From Beroe forskalii (taxonomy: Eukaryota > Ctenophora > Nuda > Beroida > Beroidae): 64,000 nt of DNA. Position numbers and translations under genes: made by a program. Below, piece after piece: positions 12,378-22,102 of this stretch (the stretch's first letter is position 1; every line of letters starts with the position of its first letter). The notes beneath the pieces are model-generated. The model worked only from the letters and a program-made list of their open reading frames with translations, was not told where the DNA came from and did not search any database. The stretch is from contig WFMF01000142.1 of the NCBI GenBank assembly GCA_011033025.1, positions 349,116 to 413,115 on the forward strand, in the 5' to 3' direction.

Positions 12378-13271
12378 CCGGAGGGCCCCATTCATTCTCC
12401 GGAGGCCCATTCTCCGGAGGGCCCATTCTCGGAGGGCCCATTCTCCGGAGGGCCCATTCTCCGGAGGGCCCATTCTCCGGAGGGCCCATTCTCCGGAGGG
12501 CCCATTCTCCGGAGGGCCCATTCTCCGGAGGGCCCATTCTCCGGGGCCCATTCTCCGGAGGGCCCATTCTCCGGAGGGCCCATTCTCCGGAGGGCCCATT
12601 CTCCGGAGGGCCCATTCTCCGGAGGGTCCCATTCTCCGGAGGGCCCATTCTCTGGAGGCCCATTCTCCGGAGGGCCCATTCTCCGGAGGGCCCATTCTCC
12701 GGAGGGCCCATTCTCCGGAGGGCCCATTCTCCGGAGGGCCCATTCTCCGGAGGGCCCATTCTCCGGAGGGCCCATTCTCCGGAGGCCCATTCTCCGGAGG
12801 GCCCATTCTCCGGAGGGCCCATTCTCCGGAGGCCCATTCTCCGGAGGGCCCATTCTCCGGAGGGCCCATTCTCCGGAGGGCCCATTCTCCGGAGGGCCCC
12901 ATTCTCCGGAGGGCCCATTCATTCTCCGGAGGGCCCATTCTCCGGAGGCCCATTCTCCGGAGGGCCCATTCTCCGGAGGGCCCATTCTCCGGAGGGCCCA
13001 TTCTCCGGAGGCCCATTCTCCGGAGGGCCCATTCTCCGGAGGGCCCATTCTCCGGAGGGCCCATTCTCCGGAGGGCCCATTCTCCGGAGGGCCCCATTCT
13101 CCGGAGGGCCCATTCTCCGGAGGGCCCATTCTCGGAGGGCCCATTCTCCGGAGGGCCCATTCTCCGGAGGGCCCATTCTCCGGAGGCCCATTCTCCGGGG
13201 CCCCATTCTCCGGAGGGCCCATTCTCCGGAGGGCCCATTCTCCGGAGGGCCCATTCTCCGGAGGGTCCATT

Positions 13272-13405
13272 CGTTGGACGGTTGGTCTAGTAACCCCCCG
13301 CGGGTTTGGATGTGACAACGGAACCTGAAAAGAGACAAAATGGGCTGATCACATCCAAACCAGCGGGGGGTTACTAGACCAACCGTCCAACGGTTTTGGT
13401 GGTGA
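13272..13405 (-). mobile_element. Palindromic MITE, copy 1 (left end truncated)
   Basis: The long terminal inverted repeats pair CGTTGGACGGTTGGTCTAG and GTAACCCCCCGC at the left with their reverse complements at 13360-13393. The right end is GGTTTTGGTGGTGA followed by TA. The left arm lacks the outer CACCACCAAAACC because it abuts the satellite. The loop is the reverse complement of the loop in the copy at 14760-14905, so the two copies are in opposite orientation. The element is too short to code for a protein. Confidence 0.85.
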
Positions 13406-13989
13406 TAAACATTAAACAGGAAAACTATTATTATTGATAGCTTTATGATTATTCAAAGGTTTTAAAACTGTTTCTCAATTAATGCTCATTCAAAATGATT
13501 ACAACTTCTACTGCAGTTTTATGAACACAATCTAAACAATCAAGAATTTCTAGATATAGGTATCCAGTAAAACACACATAAAACACACGAATAATAAGTC
13601 ACTACCAATTGTCAAGTTTCTCAACTCTTTGAATAAACACACGAGCTGAACATTAAATTGCTAAGTACTGATCCTTCCGAGTCCTTGTTATTGCAACTAT
13701 CATTATAGAAGTAACTTTCACTCTCGTAAATTTGAATTATGATAGTGTAGTGTCGCTAGAATTAAGTCTGCTAGCGTTATTGCTAGTGTCATGATATTCT
13801 AAAGATTTTGAATGATTTTTAAAGCTACTTCATCTTAAGTTTTTCATCAATGATAACAACTGCTACTGGTATCTTCTTGCTGTAAAATTATCAAACACAA
13901 ACGTTTCTTGGAACAATCTAAACAAACTTAATTAATGTTCTTTGGTGAATAAAACTCAGAATTGCGTTAATTAAGGAAAACTTCTGTCC
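13406..13989. other. AT-rich non-coding stretch
   Basis: No gene, repeat or structured element is visible here. It lies between MITE copy 1 and the 3' end of the GPCR remnant and could include its 3' untranslated sequence. Confidence 0.5.
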
Positions 13990-14554
13990 TTAAACTTCAG
14001 TTTCTGATCTCTGTTCTCCGGCAGTTGACACAGCGTTCTCCCCCGCAGTTGTAGACGTTGTTTTCTCCCCTGCTGTAGAAGGTGTCTTGTCTCCACTCAC
14101 ACCAGATATCCTTGCCTCTCCTCCTCTTATCCCACAGATTGCCCTCCCAATAAGTGCTGCTCTTTGCTTCAGGAACTCCCTGAAACCATGCACTGTGAGG
14201 CTGTAGATATAGAAGTTAGCCATGACGTTGATGTTAGTCGTGGAATGGGCTACTCTCCAGAATTGAACGTAGAGCATTGGATCCTTGATGAATTTTCCTA
14301 ATATGTGGAACAGCCCTACTGGCAGCACAGACAAACAGTACACCACAGCAGTTGCAATGACTGTCATCAGGCCTTGCCATTTAATCTTGTCTCCCGCTCG
14401 GTTCGGCTTCTCTCACGGCCTTCACTATGAGCCATGTAGTGGTTACTATGACAATTATGTTTGGTACCACTGATGCTAAGCCACCTAAAACCGATCTCCA
14501 GATTGTCCAAACTTCCGCTGAAAAGCTATAGAACGATGTTGATAAGCAGCTCAT
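13990..14554 (-). pseudogene. Rhodopsin-class (class A) GPCR fragment: ECL2 to C-terminal tail
   Basis: Read on the minus strand, 14554-14381 encodes an extracellular-loop-2-like stretch with a Cys (MSCLSTSFYSFSAEVW) and a hydrophobic segment with the conserved proline of TM5 (ASVVPNIIVIVTTTWLIVKA). A one-base frame change near 14390-14400 then leads into 14401-13990, which gives a TM6-like segment (KWQGLMTVIATAVVYCLSVLP), TM7 with NFYIYSLT in the place of NPxxY, and a helix-8-like GFREFLKQR. A Ser/Thr-rich tail with repeated TAGE follows. Peptide-receptor-like class A GPCRs often have N-F-x-x-Y at TM7. TM1-TM4 are not visible in the window and a stop lies in frame just upstream, so this is a truncated, frameshifted copy, or an exon with a sequence error. 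The ligand cannot be inferred. It lies between two inverted MITE copies. Confidence 0.7.
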
Positions 14555-14759
14555 CCTCTTCTATCCTGGTCATGTTTCACATCGCACGCATTAACACTTC
14601 CAATTGACTTCCACCGAACTGACACCAAGTTTCTAGGGAGAGAGAACGTTAATTAAATCAAGTAAAGACACATAATTCGCACTGAGTATTCTTCAGGTGG
14701 TCTGATAACAAGTGAACAAGTCTAACTTCGCTTTTAACCTTAATTTCATTCTGACGTTA
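14555..14759. other. Short flank upstream of the GPCR fragment
   Basis: On the minus strand a TTCTCTCTCCCTAG acceptor-like string sits near 14635-14650 and is followed by an open frame of about 25 codons. That frame does not join TM5 in phase, so no exon is called. Confidence 0.3.
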
Positions 14760-14905
14760 CACCACCAAAACCGTTGGACGGTTGGTCTAGTAACCCCCCG
14801 CTGGTTTGGATGTGATCATCCCATTTTGTCTCTTTTCAGGTTCCGTTGTCACATCCAAACCCGCGGGGGGTTACTAGACCAACCGTCCAACGGTTTTGGT
14901 GGTGA
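14760..14905 (+). mobile_element. Palindromic MITE, copy 2 (complete)
   Basis: The terminal inverted repeats are about 45 bp, starting CACCACCAAAACCGTTGGAC and ending with its complement, GGTTTTGGTGGTG. TA lies just outside both ends (14758-14759 and 14906-14907) if the right end is read as GGTGGTGA. That would fit a Tc1/mariner-type target, though one base is missing at the left. The loop contains CCCATTTTGTCTCTTTTCAG. Confidence 0.85.
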
Positions 14906-14922
14906 TATCTTGATAGATGTAT

Positions 14923-15072
14923 GTAGTTTGAACCCATGTTAATTGCCCTAAGGCAGTTTTGATCCACGTTACTTGCCCTCACGTAGTCTGAACCCACGAA
15001 ACTAGCCCACACGCAAGCCGAACCCACGTAACTCACCCTGACGAAGTCCAAAACTATGTTATTCTAACTTGG
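14923..15072 (+). repeat. 30-bp tandem repeat, 5 copies
   Basis: Five consecutive 30-bp units of the type GTAGTCTGAACCCACG + AAACTAGCCCACAC, each about 70-80% like the next. It lies directly downstream of MITE copy 2. Confidence 0.8.
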
Positions 15073-15082
15073 AATTACTAGA

Positions 15083-15420
15083 ATTGATATATTTCTTAAT
15101 TGCTACAAATCGTCCACGTGAACTCACGTGCTTAAATATAGCAACCAGATCTAATTTCACGGGCATTAGTCGTATTTGAACTCATTTCAACGTAACTAAG
15201 TCGAAAATCCCGTGTAAATATCAATTTCTTAAAATCCCCTAATTTCTACAAAACGTCCGTGTGTACTCACGTGCTGAAGTATAGCACATGCATCTTATTT
15301 CATGTGCATTAGTCGTATTTGAACTCATTTCAACGTAATCAAGTCGAAAATCCCGTGTAAATATCAATTTCTTCAAATCCCCTAATTTCTACAAAACGTC
15401 CGCGTGAACTCACGTGCTTT
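15083..15420 (+). repeat. 143-bp tandem repeat, about 2.3 copies
   Basis: The marker ACTCACGTGCT recurs at 15122, 15265 and 15408, exactly 143 bp apart. Units share the CATTAGTCGTATTTGAACTC and AAATCCCGTGTAAATATC blocks. Confidence 0.88.
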
Positions 15421-15752
15421 ACTAGTCCATCGTATATTTTCCATCCCTATTCACTGCGAGACATGGAGAAACCATTATCAGTTCGCCATCGTATCACAGA
15501 ATAGGACTACGGTACAAATTTTTGTCATAAACATAATTTCAATTTGCAGTTCAATTTTTAGAAGCCTCACAGGACAACAATCTACAACCGATCGCCCTGA
15601 AACTCGTTTCATAGCTAAATCTTAAGGTCTAAAAGCAGCAGATCAAAGTAAAACATAAACCGATGAAAACACTTTGAGTTAGAGATGTCCAAAGTAGCCC
15701 AAAATAGCGTTCTATCGCAAAATACGCTTTTTTAGTGGTTTTAGGCGATTTT
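15421..15752. other. Non-coding stretch
   Basis: No gene or clear repeat is seen. A 73-codon open frame at 15404-15625 has no recognisable motif and overlaps the end of the tandem repeat. Confidence 0.4.
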
Positions 15753-16240
15753 GATGACGTCATCACAGCACCCAAATAGGCTCAAACCAACTTCCCATAT
15801 AGCCTATCACACAATTCCACCTTAGTACAACATACTTTGACCGGTCTCATCTCAAGATAAGTCGTAGTTCTTGACATCTCACTCAGTTTAAGTTTTGTCC
15901 AATAATTTGGAAATCGATATTTCACCGTACCTTAGAAAATCGCGTATATCTCGATGAAAAATCGAGATAGCCCAATGATCCATATGATTTTCTGAAAGCT
16001 CTTTAAATTTGCTAAAAATCATTCTGAAAAATCAGAACTCTATCTCTTTTCCTTCTTGGTGAAAAATGCGCTCGAAAATGGCCTATTTTCGCTAAAAAAG
16101 CAAGAAAAAACAAGAAAAAGCCAAGTTGATGACGTCATAAAAGCGTCATAATGACGTCACCGAACCTTCTCACATAGCCTAAGCCACACTCCCATCTTAG
16201 ATGAACAAAACGTGACCTCGATCATGGCTCTACCATTTCC
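15753..16240 (+). repeat. Divergent two-copy repeat with GATGACGTCAT heads
   Basis: 15753-15900 and 16128-16270 both run GATGACGTCAT, then CATATAGCCTA or CACATAGCCTA, then CCACCTTAG or CCCATCTTAG, about 375 bp apart. Between them are A-rich tracts and CGATGAAAAATCGAGAT hairpin-like strings. Similar TGACGTCAT-rich, short-palindrome sequence recurs at 63500-63900. Confidence 0.55.
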
Positions 16241-16292
16241 CGTTCTTGAGATCTCATCGTTTTAAGATGGGTCCCAATTATCATGATATATC

Positions 16293-16946
16293 TAGGATAG
16301 CCAAAAACAATTGAAAATTGTTTGGGTTACGCAGCCACTCCAGTACCTAAAATTATACGATTAAAACTATTGATATGAGTTTAAATCGCAGCCTGTCCGT
16401 GGCGGTGTGCTTTGGTTACTAAGAAATAAGCAGAACTTAACATTCATCAACTCACTGCCGTTTGAATCTCCTTCAGTTAACTAATTAAGCGTGAGTGGAC
16501 GCGTAAAGAAAGTACCTATAATTTGTAGCATTCTTTGAAGGTTGTTTTCAACCTTGAACGCATGCTGAAATTAATCCTACGTTCATCCCTATTTGATGAT
16601 TGAAATCGTCATCTTTTAGCGACTTTGAGGGCGATTGCAATGTAAAAAACGAGTCCACTACTTTAATAATGCCGTTAGGAAACACGTAGTCACACTTATT
16701 ATGGTTGGAGTGACAACATCGCGATTGTGAAGATATTCGACAAGAATAAAGTACGAGAGAAGTAGAACGGGTGTGCTGTGTAATAAGCTCACATCATATG
16801 CGTGACCAAGGTATTTCTTGGTAACCAAAGCACACCGCCACGGACAGGCTGCGATTTAAACTCATATCAATAGTTTTGATCGTATAATTTTGGGTACTGG
16901 AGTGGCTGCGTAACCCAAACAATTTTCAATTGTTTTTGGCTATCCA
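16293..16946. mobile_element. TIR element with ~136-bp inverted repeats
   Basis: 16293-16428 is the near-perfect inverted copy of 16812-16946. The ends are TAGGATAGCCAAAAACAATTG and its complement ending GGCTATCCA. TATC lies on both sides (16289-16292 and 16947-16950) and may be a 4-bp target duplication. The roughly 380-bp interior has no ORF, so this is a non-autonomous DNA transposon of unassigned superfamily. Confidence 0.85.
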
Positions 16947-16999
16947 TATCACTCTTTTTTGGCATTAAACTTACGACAATCAGTTCAAGTTGTGATGAT

Positions 17000-17820
17000 T
17001 GCTACTGCCAAGAACTTTCATGCTCTAAACGTGAGAATTACGTCGCTATCATTTTTACTTTTTGAGTTATAGGCGATAATTACTTTAATTGGTCAATTAA
17101 ATAATTAAGGGGTTAGCAACCGATACTTCGACTAAACGAATTATTCGTAGTTTTGGCTTAAATTGATGATGCCGTTGAAATTGAGACACTAACATTTTTA
17201 CTTTTTGAGTTATATCCGATAATTACTTTAATTGGCCAATTAACTAAATAAGCGGCGGGCAACCGGTACTTAGATTAAACGAATAAATCGTAATTTCGAC
17301 GTAAGTTACTCGTGCCGTAGAAATTAAGTCGCTATCATTCTTACTTTTTGAGTTTTAGGCGATAATTACTTTAATTGGCCAATTAACTAATTAAGCGGCG
17401 GGCAACCGGTACTTAGATTAAATGAATAAATCGTAATTTCGACGTAAGTTACTGATGCCGTAAAAATTTAGTCGCTATCATTCTTACTTTTTCAGTTATA
17501 GGCGATAATTAATTTAATTGGCCAATTAACTAATTAAGTGGCAGGCAACTGGTACTTAAATAAGACGTACTAATCGTAATTTTGGCTTATTTTAGTGATG
17601 TCGTTGGAATTAAGTCGCTATCATTCTTACTTTTTGAGTTATAGGATATAAGTACTTTAATTGGTCAATTAACTAATTAAGCGGCGCGCAACTGGTACTT
17701 AAATAAGACGTACAAATCTCGTCATTTTGGCTTCAGTTACTGATTGTTAGAATTAAGTCGCCATCGTTCTACTTTTTGAGTTACAGGCGATAATTACTAA
17801 TTGGCCAATTAGCGGCGCAC
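17000..17820 (+). repeat. 143-bp tandem repeat, about 6 copies
   Basis: The marker GGCGATAATTACTTTAATTGG recurs at cgat positions 17074, 17217, 17360, 17503, about 17645 and 17788, all 143 bp apart. Units contain CAATTAACTAATTAAGCGGC, CGGTACTTAGATTAAA and AAGTCGCTATCATTCTTAC. The sequence is unrelated by eye to the 143-bp repeat at 15083-15420. Confidence 0.92.
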
Positions 17821-18235
17821 GAAACGCGAAAGCGCTACGCCCATTTTTGGCCTGTCAGCGCATGCCATAAAATCGAAAAAAATTAAATTTGGCCTTTTTT
17901 ATGGGATATTACATCGAAATAGGGGTTTTTTCGACACGAGAAACACGATGCAATGCTCAGATTTTGACTAAAATGATCACACAACGGTTTAGCGGTGACC
18001 ACACCCTTTTCGGCCCAAGTGCGAGACCCAAAATGATAAAATTTTATTTCTTGGCACCTATGGCATGTGATATGTCAAAGTAGTGGTTTTTTGGCACGAG
18101 AAACACGATGCAAAGCTCAGATTTGACTTAGAATAATCACAGGACGGTTTGGAGGTGGCCACACCCCTTTTTTGTCATACACGGGACCCAAAAATGACGG
18201 TAATTTCATTTCCTGATTCCCATGGCATAACATAC

Positions 18236-18640
18236 CCCATTGAACTCGTAACCCACCCCAATCAACTCATAACCCACCCCAATCCACTCATAAACCAACC
18301 CTTTCCACTCATAACCCACCCCATTCAACTCATGAGCCATCCCAGTCCACTCATAAGCCACCCCTTACCACTCATAACCCACCCCAATCAATTCATAACC
18401 CGCAATCAAACTCATAACCCACCCAATCAACTCATAACCCACCCCAATCAACTCTACAACCCACTCCAATCAACTCATAAGCCACCCTAATCCACTCATT
18501 AGCCACCCCTTTCCAATCGTAACCCACCCCATTCGCAACCCACTTCTTTCCATTCATAACCCACCCCAATCAACTCATAACCCACCCCAATCTACTCAAA
18601 ATTCACCCCTTTCCACTAATAACACACCCCAATCAACTCA
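18236..18640 (+). repeat. 21-bp minisatellite A, left arm
   Basis: Imperfect copies of AACCCACCCCAATCAACTCAT. Open reading through it produces a low-complexity HP-rich peptide that should not be taken as a gene. Confidence 0.9.
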
Positions 18641-18729
18641 TAACATACCCCTATGAACTTGTAACACACCCCTATGAACCCTTAACATACCCCTATGAAC
18701 TCTTAACATACCCCTATGAACTCTTAACA
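18641..18729 (+). repeat. 21-bp minisatellite B, left arm, part 1
   Basis: Copies of ACATACCCCTATGAACTCTTA. It matches about 15 of 21 bases of minisatellite A, so the two are diverged forms of one unit. It is cut at the A of AACA|TACC by the Helitron. Confidence 0.9.
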
Positions 18730-19782
18730 TCTTAATTATAATTTCGTAAGAGCACGTGAATAATGTTTGTGCTCCCGTACACAATTAAATTTGAGCTTGC
18801 CAAGAAAATATCAAGGAAAACGAATGCAAACAGGCGAAAAGAGGTACCGTTGCTATGGAGATTGGATATTTGCGCACGTGCAACATAAAGTAGTTCGTAA
18901 AGTAGTGTTAATATTACGTTAGTGATTTAAGCTGTCGAGATGTTGCTTTTAAATGTTGATGTTTTTAAATTTGTAGTTCATGAAGCATGTAGGGTTATTT
19001 TGGACGACAGTTATTGGAAGTTTAGGAAAGTTGGAAATTAATACGAAAATAATCTCTAAGCGGTAGAGTTCAACCGAGGCAAAAAATTAGCATCGAAAGA
19101 TGTCCGTACGTATCGGCGTGTTTCAAAATTTCTGAGAGGTTCACAAAGTTCGATTCAGAACACTTCACGTAAACGTAAGGGAAAACAAAATTGTTGAACT
19201 AACAAAACGCGACGCGCGCGCATTTTAATCTTGCAACGCAGAAACAATGCGCGCGTCGCAAAGTTATTTCAGATATAGTTACGAACTTACAAGAGTAAAT
19301 GCGCGGCGTAAGTTATGAATTTGATTTTGCGCTTAGTCTGAGCGCGCACCAGGCACGGTATAAAATTAATCTTTAATTTATTTCCATTTCTTACGCAGCT
19401 TTATTCAATGTACTAAAGAAGCAAAAATAATAATTCACGGTAACCCCAGTCAAACAATGCCTAACCACGAGCGCGTCGCAACTTTCGTCGTTTGCTCCTT
19501 TGACATCAACATTCACCTTTGCGCCATCAGACAACGCACTTCGGCAACTTCAGTTCCTATCAACCTATCTTTTTACTAACTTCATTCTGCTGGCTTTTGG
19601 TTTCATCTAACGAGATGCTTACGTGCGTCGTGCGCGCGGCCTGAGGAGGAACGACGGCGTGCCGCGCGTAATAGGGCGCTGGTTAAGGTAAGCTGTTGGT
19701 AACTTGGTAAGAATTTGCGAACAAGGCGGCGCGTAGCGCTGCCGAGTGAGCAATGTAATAGCAGGCCCAACGGGCCTGCTAG
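18730..19782 (+). mobile_element. Helitron-like element 1 (non-autonomous)
   Basis: The 5' end is TCTTAATTATAATTTCG. The 3' end is the perfect hairpin GCAGGCCCAACGGGCCTGC at 19761-19779 running into CTAG (19779-19782). The element lies between host A (18729) and host T (19783) with no target duplication, as expected for Helitrons (TC...CTRR, A|T target). The host minisatellite reads continuously when the element is ignored. There is no Rep/helicase ORF in its 1,053 bp. It shares ends with the elements at 22695-23040 and 23041-23336. Confidence 0.88.
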
Positions 19783-20418
19783 TACCCCTATAAAGTCTTA
19801 ATATACCCCTATGAGCTCTAAACATACCCCTATGAACTCTAAACATACCCCTAATTCCTATGAACTCTTAACATGCCCCTATGAACTCTAAACATACCCC
19901 TATGATCTCTAAATAAACCCCTATGAACTCCTAACATACCCCTATGAACTATTAACACACCCTATGAACTCTTAACATACCCCTATGAACTCTAAACATA
20001 CCCCTATGAACTATTAACACACCTTATGAACTCTTAACATACCCCTATGAACTTTCAATACACCCCTATGAACTCTTAACATACCCCTATGATCACATTA
20101 CATACCCATATGATCTCTTAACATACCCTATGAACTCATGCTTTTTATACCCTATGAACTCAACCCCTATGAACTCGTAACATACCCCTATGAACTCTAA
20201 ATACAACCCTATGAACTCGTAGCATACCCCTATGAACTCTAAACATACCTCTATGAACTCCTAACATACCCCTATGAACTCTTAACATACCCCTATGAAC
20301 TCGTAACATACCCCTATGAACTCGTAACATACCCCTATGAACTCTAAATACAACCCTATGAACTCTTAGCATACCCCTATGATCTCTAAACATACCCCTA
20401 TGGACTCCTAACATACCC
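19783..20418 (+). repeat. 21-bp minisatellite B, left arm, part 2
   Basis: Continues ACATACCCCTATGAACTCTTA units up to the palindrome centre. Several units are truncated (for example around 20030-20160). Confidence 0.88.
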
Positions 20419-20419
20419 A

Positions 20420-20870
20420 TAGGGGTATGTTAAGAGTTCATAGGGGTATGTTACGAGTTCATAGGGGTATGTTAAGAGTTCATAGGGGGTGTGTTGATAG
20501 TTCATATGGGTGTGTTGAAAGTTCATAGGGGTGTGTTAAGAGTTCATGGGGTATGTTAAGAGTTCATAGGGTGTGTTAATAGTTCATAGGGGTATGTTAG
20601 GAGTTCATAGGGGTATATTTAGAGATGTTAATGAGTTCATAGGGGTATGTTAAAGTGATCATAGGGGTGTGTTTCATAGGGGGTTAAGTTCATAGGGGTA
20701 AGAGTTCATAGGGGTATGTTAAGAGTTCATAGGGGTATGTTAAGAGTTCATAGGGGTGTGTTGATAGTTTATAAGGGTATGTTTAGAGTTCATAGGGGTA
20801 TGCTAAGAGGTCATAGGAATTAGGGGTATGTTTAGAGTTCATAGGGGTATGTTTAGAGTTCATAGGGGTA
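20420..20870 (-). repeat. 21-bp minisatellite B, right arm
   Basis: Reverse-complement units TAGGGGTATGTTAAGAGTTCA begin immediately at the centre palindrome ACATACCCATAGGGGTATGT. Confidence 0.9.
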
Positions 20871-21300
20871 TGTTATGAGTTGATTGGGGTGTGTTATTAG
20901 AGGAAAGGGGTGGGTTTTGAGTAGATTGGGGTGGGTTATGAGTTGATTGGGGTGGGTTATGAGCGGAAAGAAGTGGGTTGCGAATGGGGTGGGTTACGAG
21001 TGGAAAGGGGTGGCTAATGAGTGGATTAAGGTGGCTTATGAGTTGATTGGAGTGGGTTATGAGTTGATTGGGGTGGGTTATGAATTGATTGGGGTGGGTT
21101 ATGAGTGGTAAGGGGTGGGTTATGAGTGGACTGGGATGGCTTATGAGTTGATTGGGGTGGGTTATGCGTGGAAAGGAGTGGGTTATGAATTGAATGGGGT
21201 GGGTTATGAGTGGAAAGAGTTGGTTTATGAGTGGATTGGGGTGGGTTATGAGTTGATTTGGGTGGGTTACGAGTTCAATGGGGTATGTTATGCCATGGGA
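20871..21300 (-). repeat. 21-bp minisatellite A, right arm
   Basis: Reverse-complement units ATTGGGGTGGGTTATGAGTTG mirror 18236-18640. Confidence 0.9.
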
Positions 21301-21684
21301 ATCAGGAAATGAAATTACCGTTATTTTTGGGTCCCGTGCATGACAAAAAAGGGGTGTGGCCACCTCTAAACCGTCCTGTGATCATTTTTAGTCAAATCTG
21401 AGCTTTGCATCGTGTTTCTCGTGCCAAAAAACCACTACTTTGACATGTCACATGCCATAGGTGCCAAGAAATAAATTTTTTATCATTTTTGGGTCTCGCA
21501 CGGGCCGAAAAGGGGCGTGGTCACCGCTAAACCGTTGTGTGATCATTTTTGGTCAAATCTGAGCATTGCATCGTGTTTCTCGTGTCGAAAAACCCCTATT
21601 TCGATGTATAATATCCCATAAGAAGTCCAAATTTAATTTTTTTCGATTTTATGGCATGCGCTGACAGGCCAAAAATGGGCGTGG

Positions 21685-22102
21685 CCAAAACTCGGTGACG
21701 TCATCGAAATAAAAAATGACGGCATAGCTAGATCGATTCAGCATAGTCTAAAATACCTAGAACCACCCCTAACTGTCCATTAACACGAAAAAAGCACGGG
21801 ATTCCATTTCGTCCCTGACTACTATTTTACTTACTTTTTTGACCGCAATTCATAGATTGGGTATCAATTTTCTTATCATCATCTAGGAACTTGTGAAAAG
21901 GTATTTTATAATTAGACATCTTAAATAAATCGAAGTGAAATGTCCTTTTAATCCCATAGTTGAAATTGCACATCTTACTACTTATAATTCTTCCTCATAT
22001 ATAAATACTAGAGAACGTCCTTTTCTGCTGTGAACTGTGCAGAATGCTAAAAATCTCAGCCTTTTAAAGGGTCAATGCTTTGTACTTTTTTACACTTGGT
22101 GA
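21685..22102. other. Non-coding stretch right of the foldback
   Basis: Starts with GGTGACGTCATCG. No gene or tandem repeat is seen. Confidence 0.4.

Larger units (their letters stand above)
1..13271. repeat. Satellite block 1: 16-bp monomer arrays with ~240-bp spacers
   Basis: The monomer is GGGCCCATTCTCCGGA. It contains two 6-bp palindromes, GGGCCC and TCCGGA, joined by ATTC. Monomers of 15 bp (GGCCC) and 17 bp (GGGCCCC) are frequent. Arrays of about 10 to 60 monomers alternate with a conserved spacer that begins with the hairpin GGTCCTTATTTACGGACC and ends in GTGTCACTTTTCC. Sixteen spacers are recognisable here, two of them scrambled. The block runs off the left edge of the window and stops on the right at 13268-13272 against a truncated MITE. 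All six frames stay open for long stretches because 16 bp is not a multiple of 3, so every frame cycles through the same 16-residue peptide. This is an artefact of the period and not coding evidence. Confidence 0.97.
17836..21684. mobile_element. Large foldback element with minisatellite arms
   Basis: The outer 17836-18235 is inverted relative to 21300-21684 (both hold the GGCCTGTCAGCGCATGCCAT word or its complement and two CGTGTTTCTCGTG-type words). Inside come a 21-bp minisatellite (AACCCACCCCAATCAACTCAT) and then a related one (AACATACCCCTATGAACTCTT). The mirror arm runs the same order reversed, and the centre is near 20419. Foldback and Galileo-type elements are known for long inverted repeats built from tandem repeats, so that class fits. 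No transposase ORF is seen. The left arm is interrupted by a Helitron at 18730-19782. Confidence 0.8.

Noticed and set aside
1-13271. CRISPR-like array (short repeats with spacers)
   Set aside because: The spacers are near-identical to each other, the repeats are 16 bp and contiguous, and the context is eukaryotic.
124-13338. Dozens of long overlapping ORFs on both strands encoding GPFSGGPILRRAHSPE-like or GPPENGPSGEWALRRM-like repeats
   Set aside because: The 16-bp monomer lacks stops in all six phases, and 16 mod 3 = 1 makes every frame give the same 16-residue cycle. Competing frames are equally open, start in spacers and change frame with each 15- or 17-bp monomer, so this is a periodicity artefact.
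18149-21363. Open frames at 18149-18490, 20160-20420, 20860-21363 and 21115-21312
   Set aside because: They run through the 21-bp minisatellites (7 codons per unit) and give low-complexity peptides.
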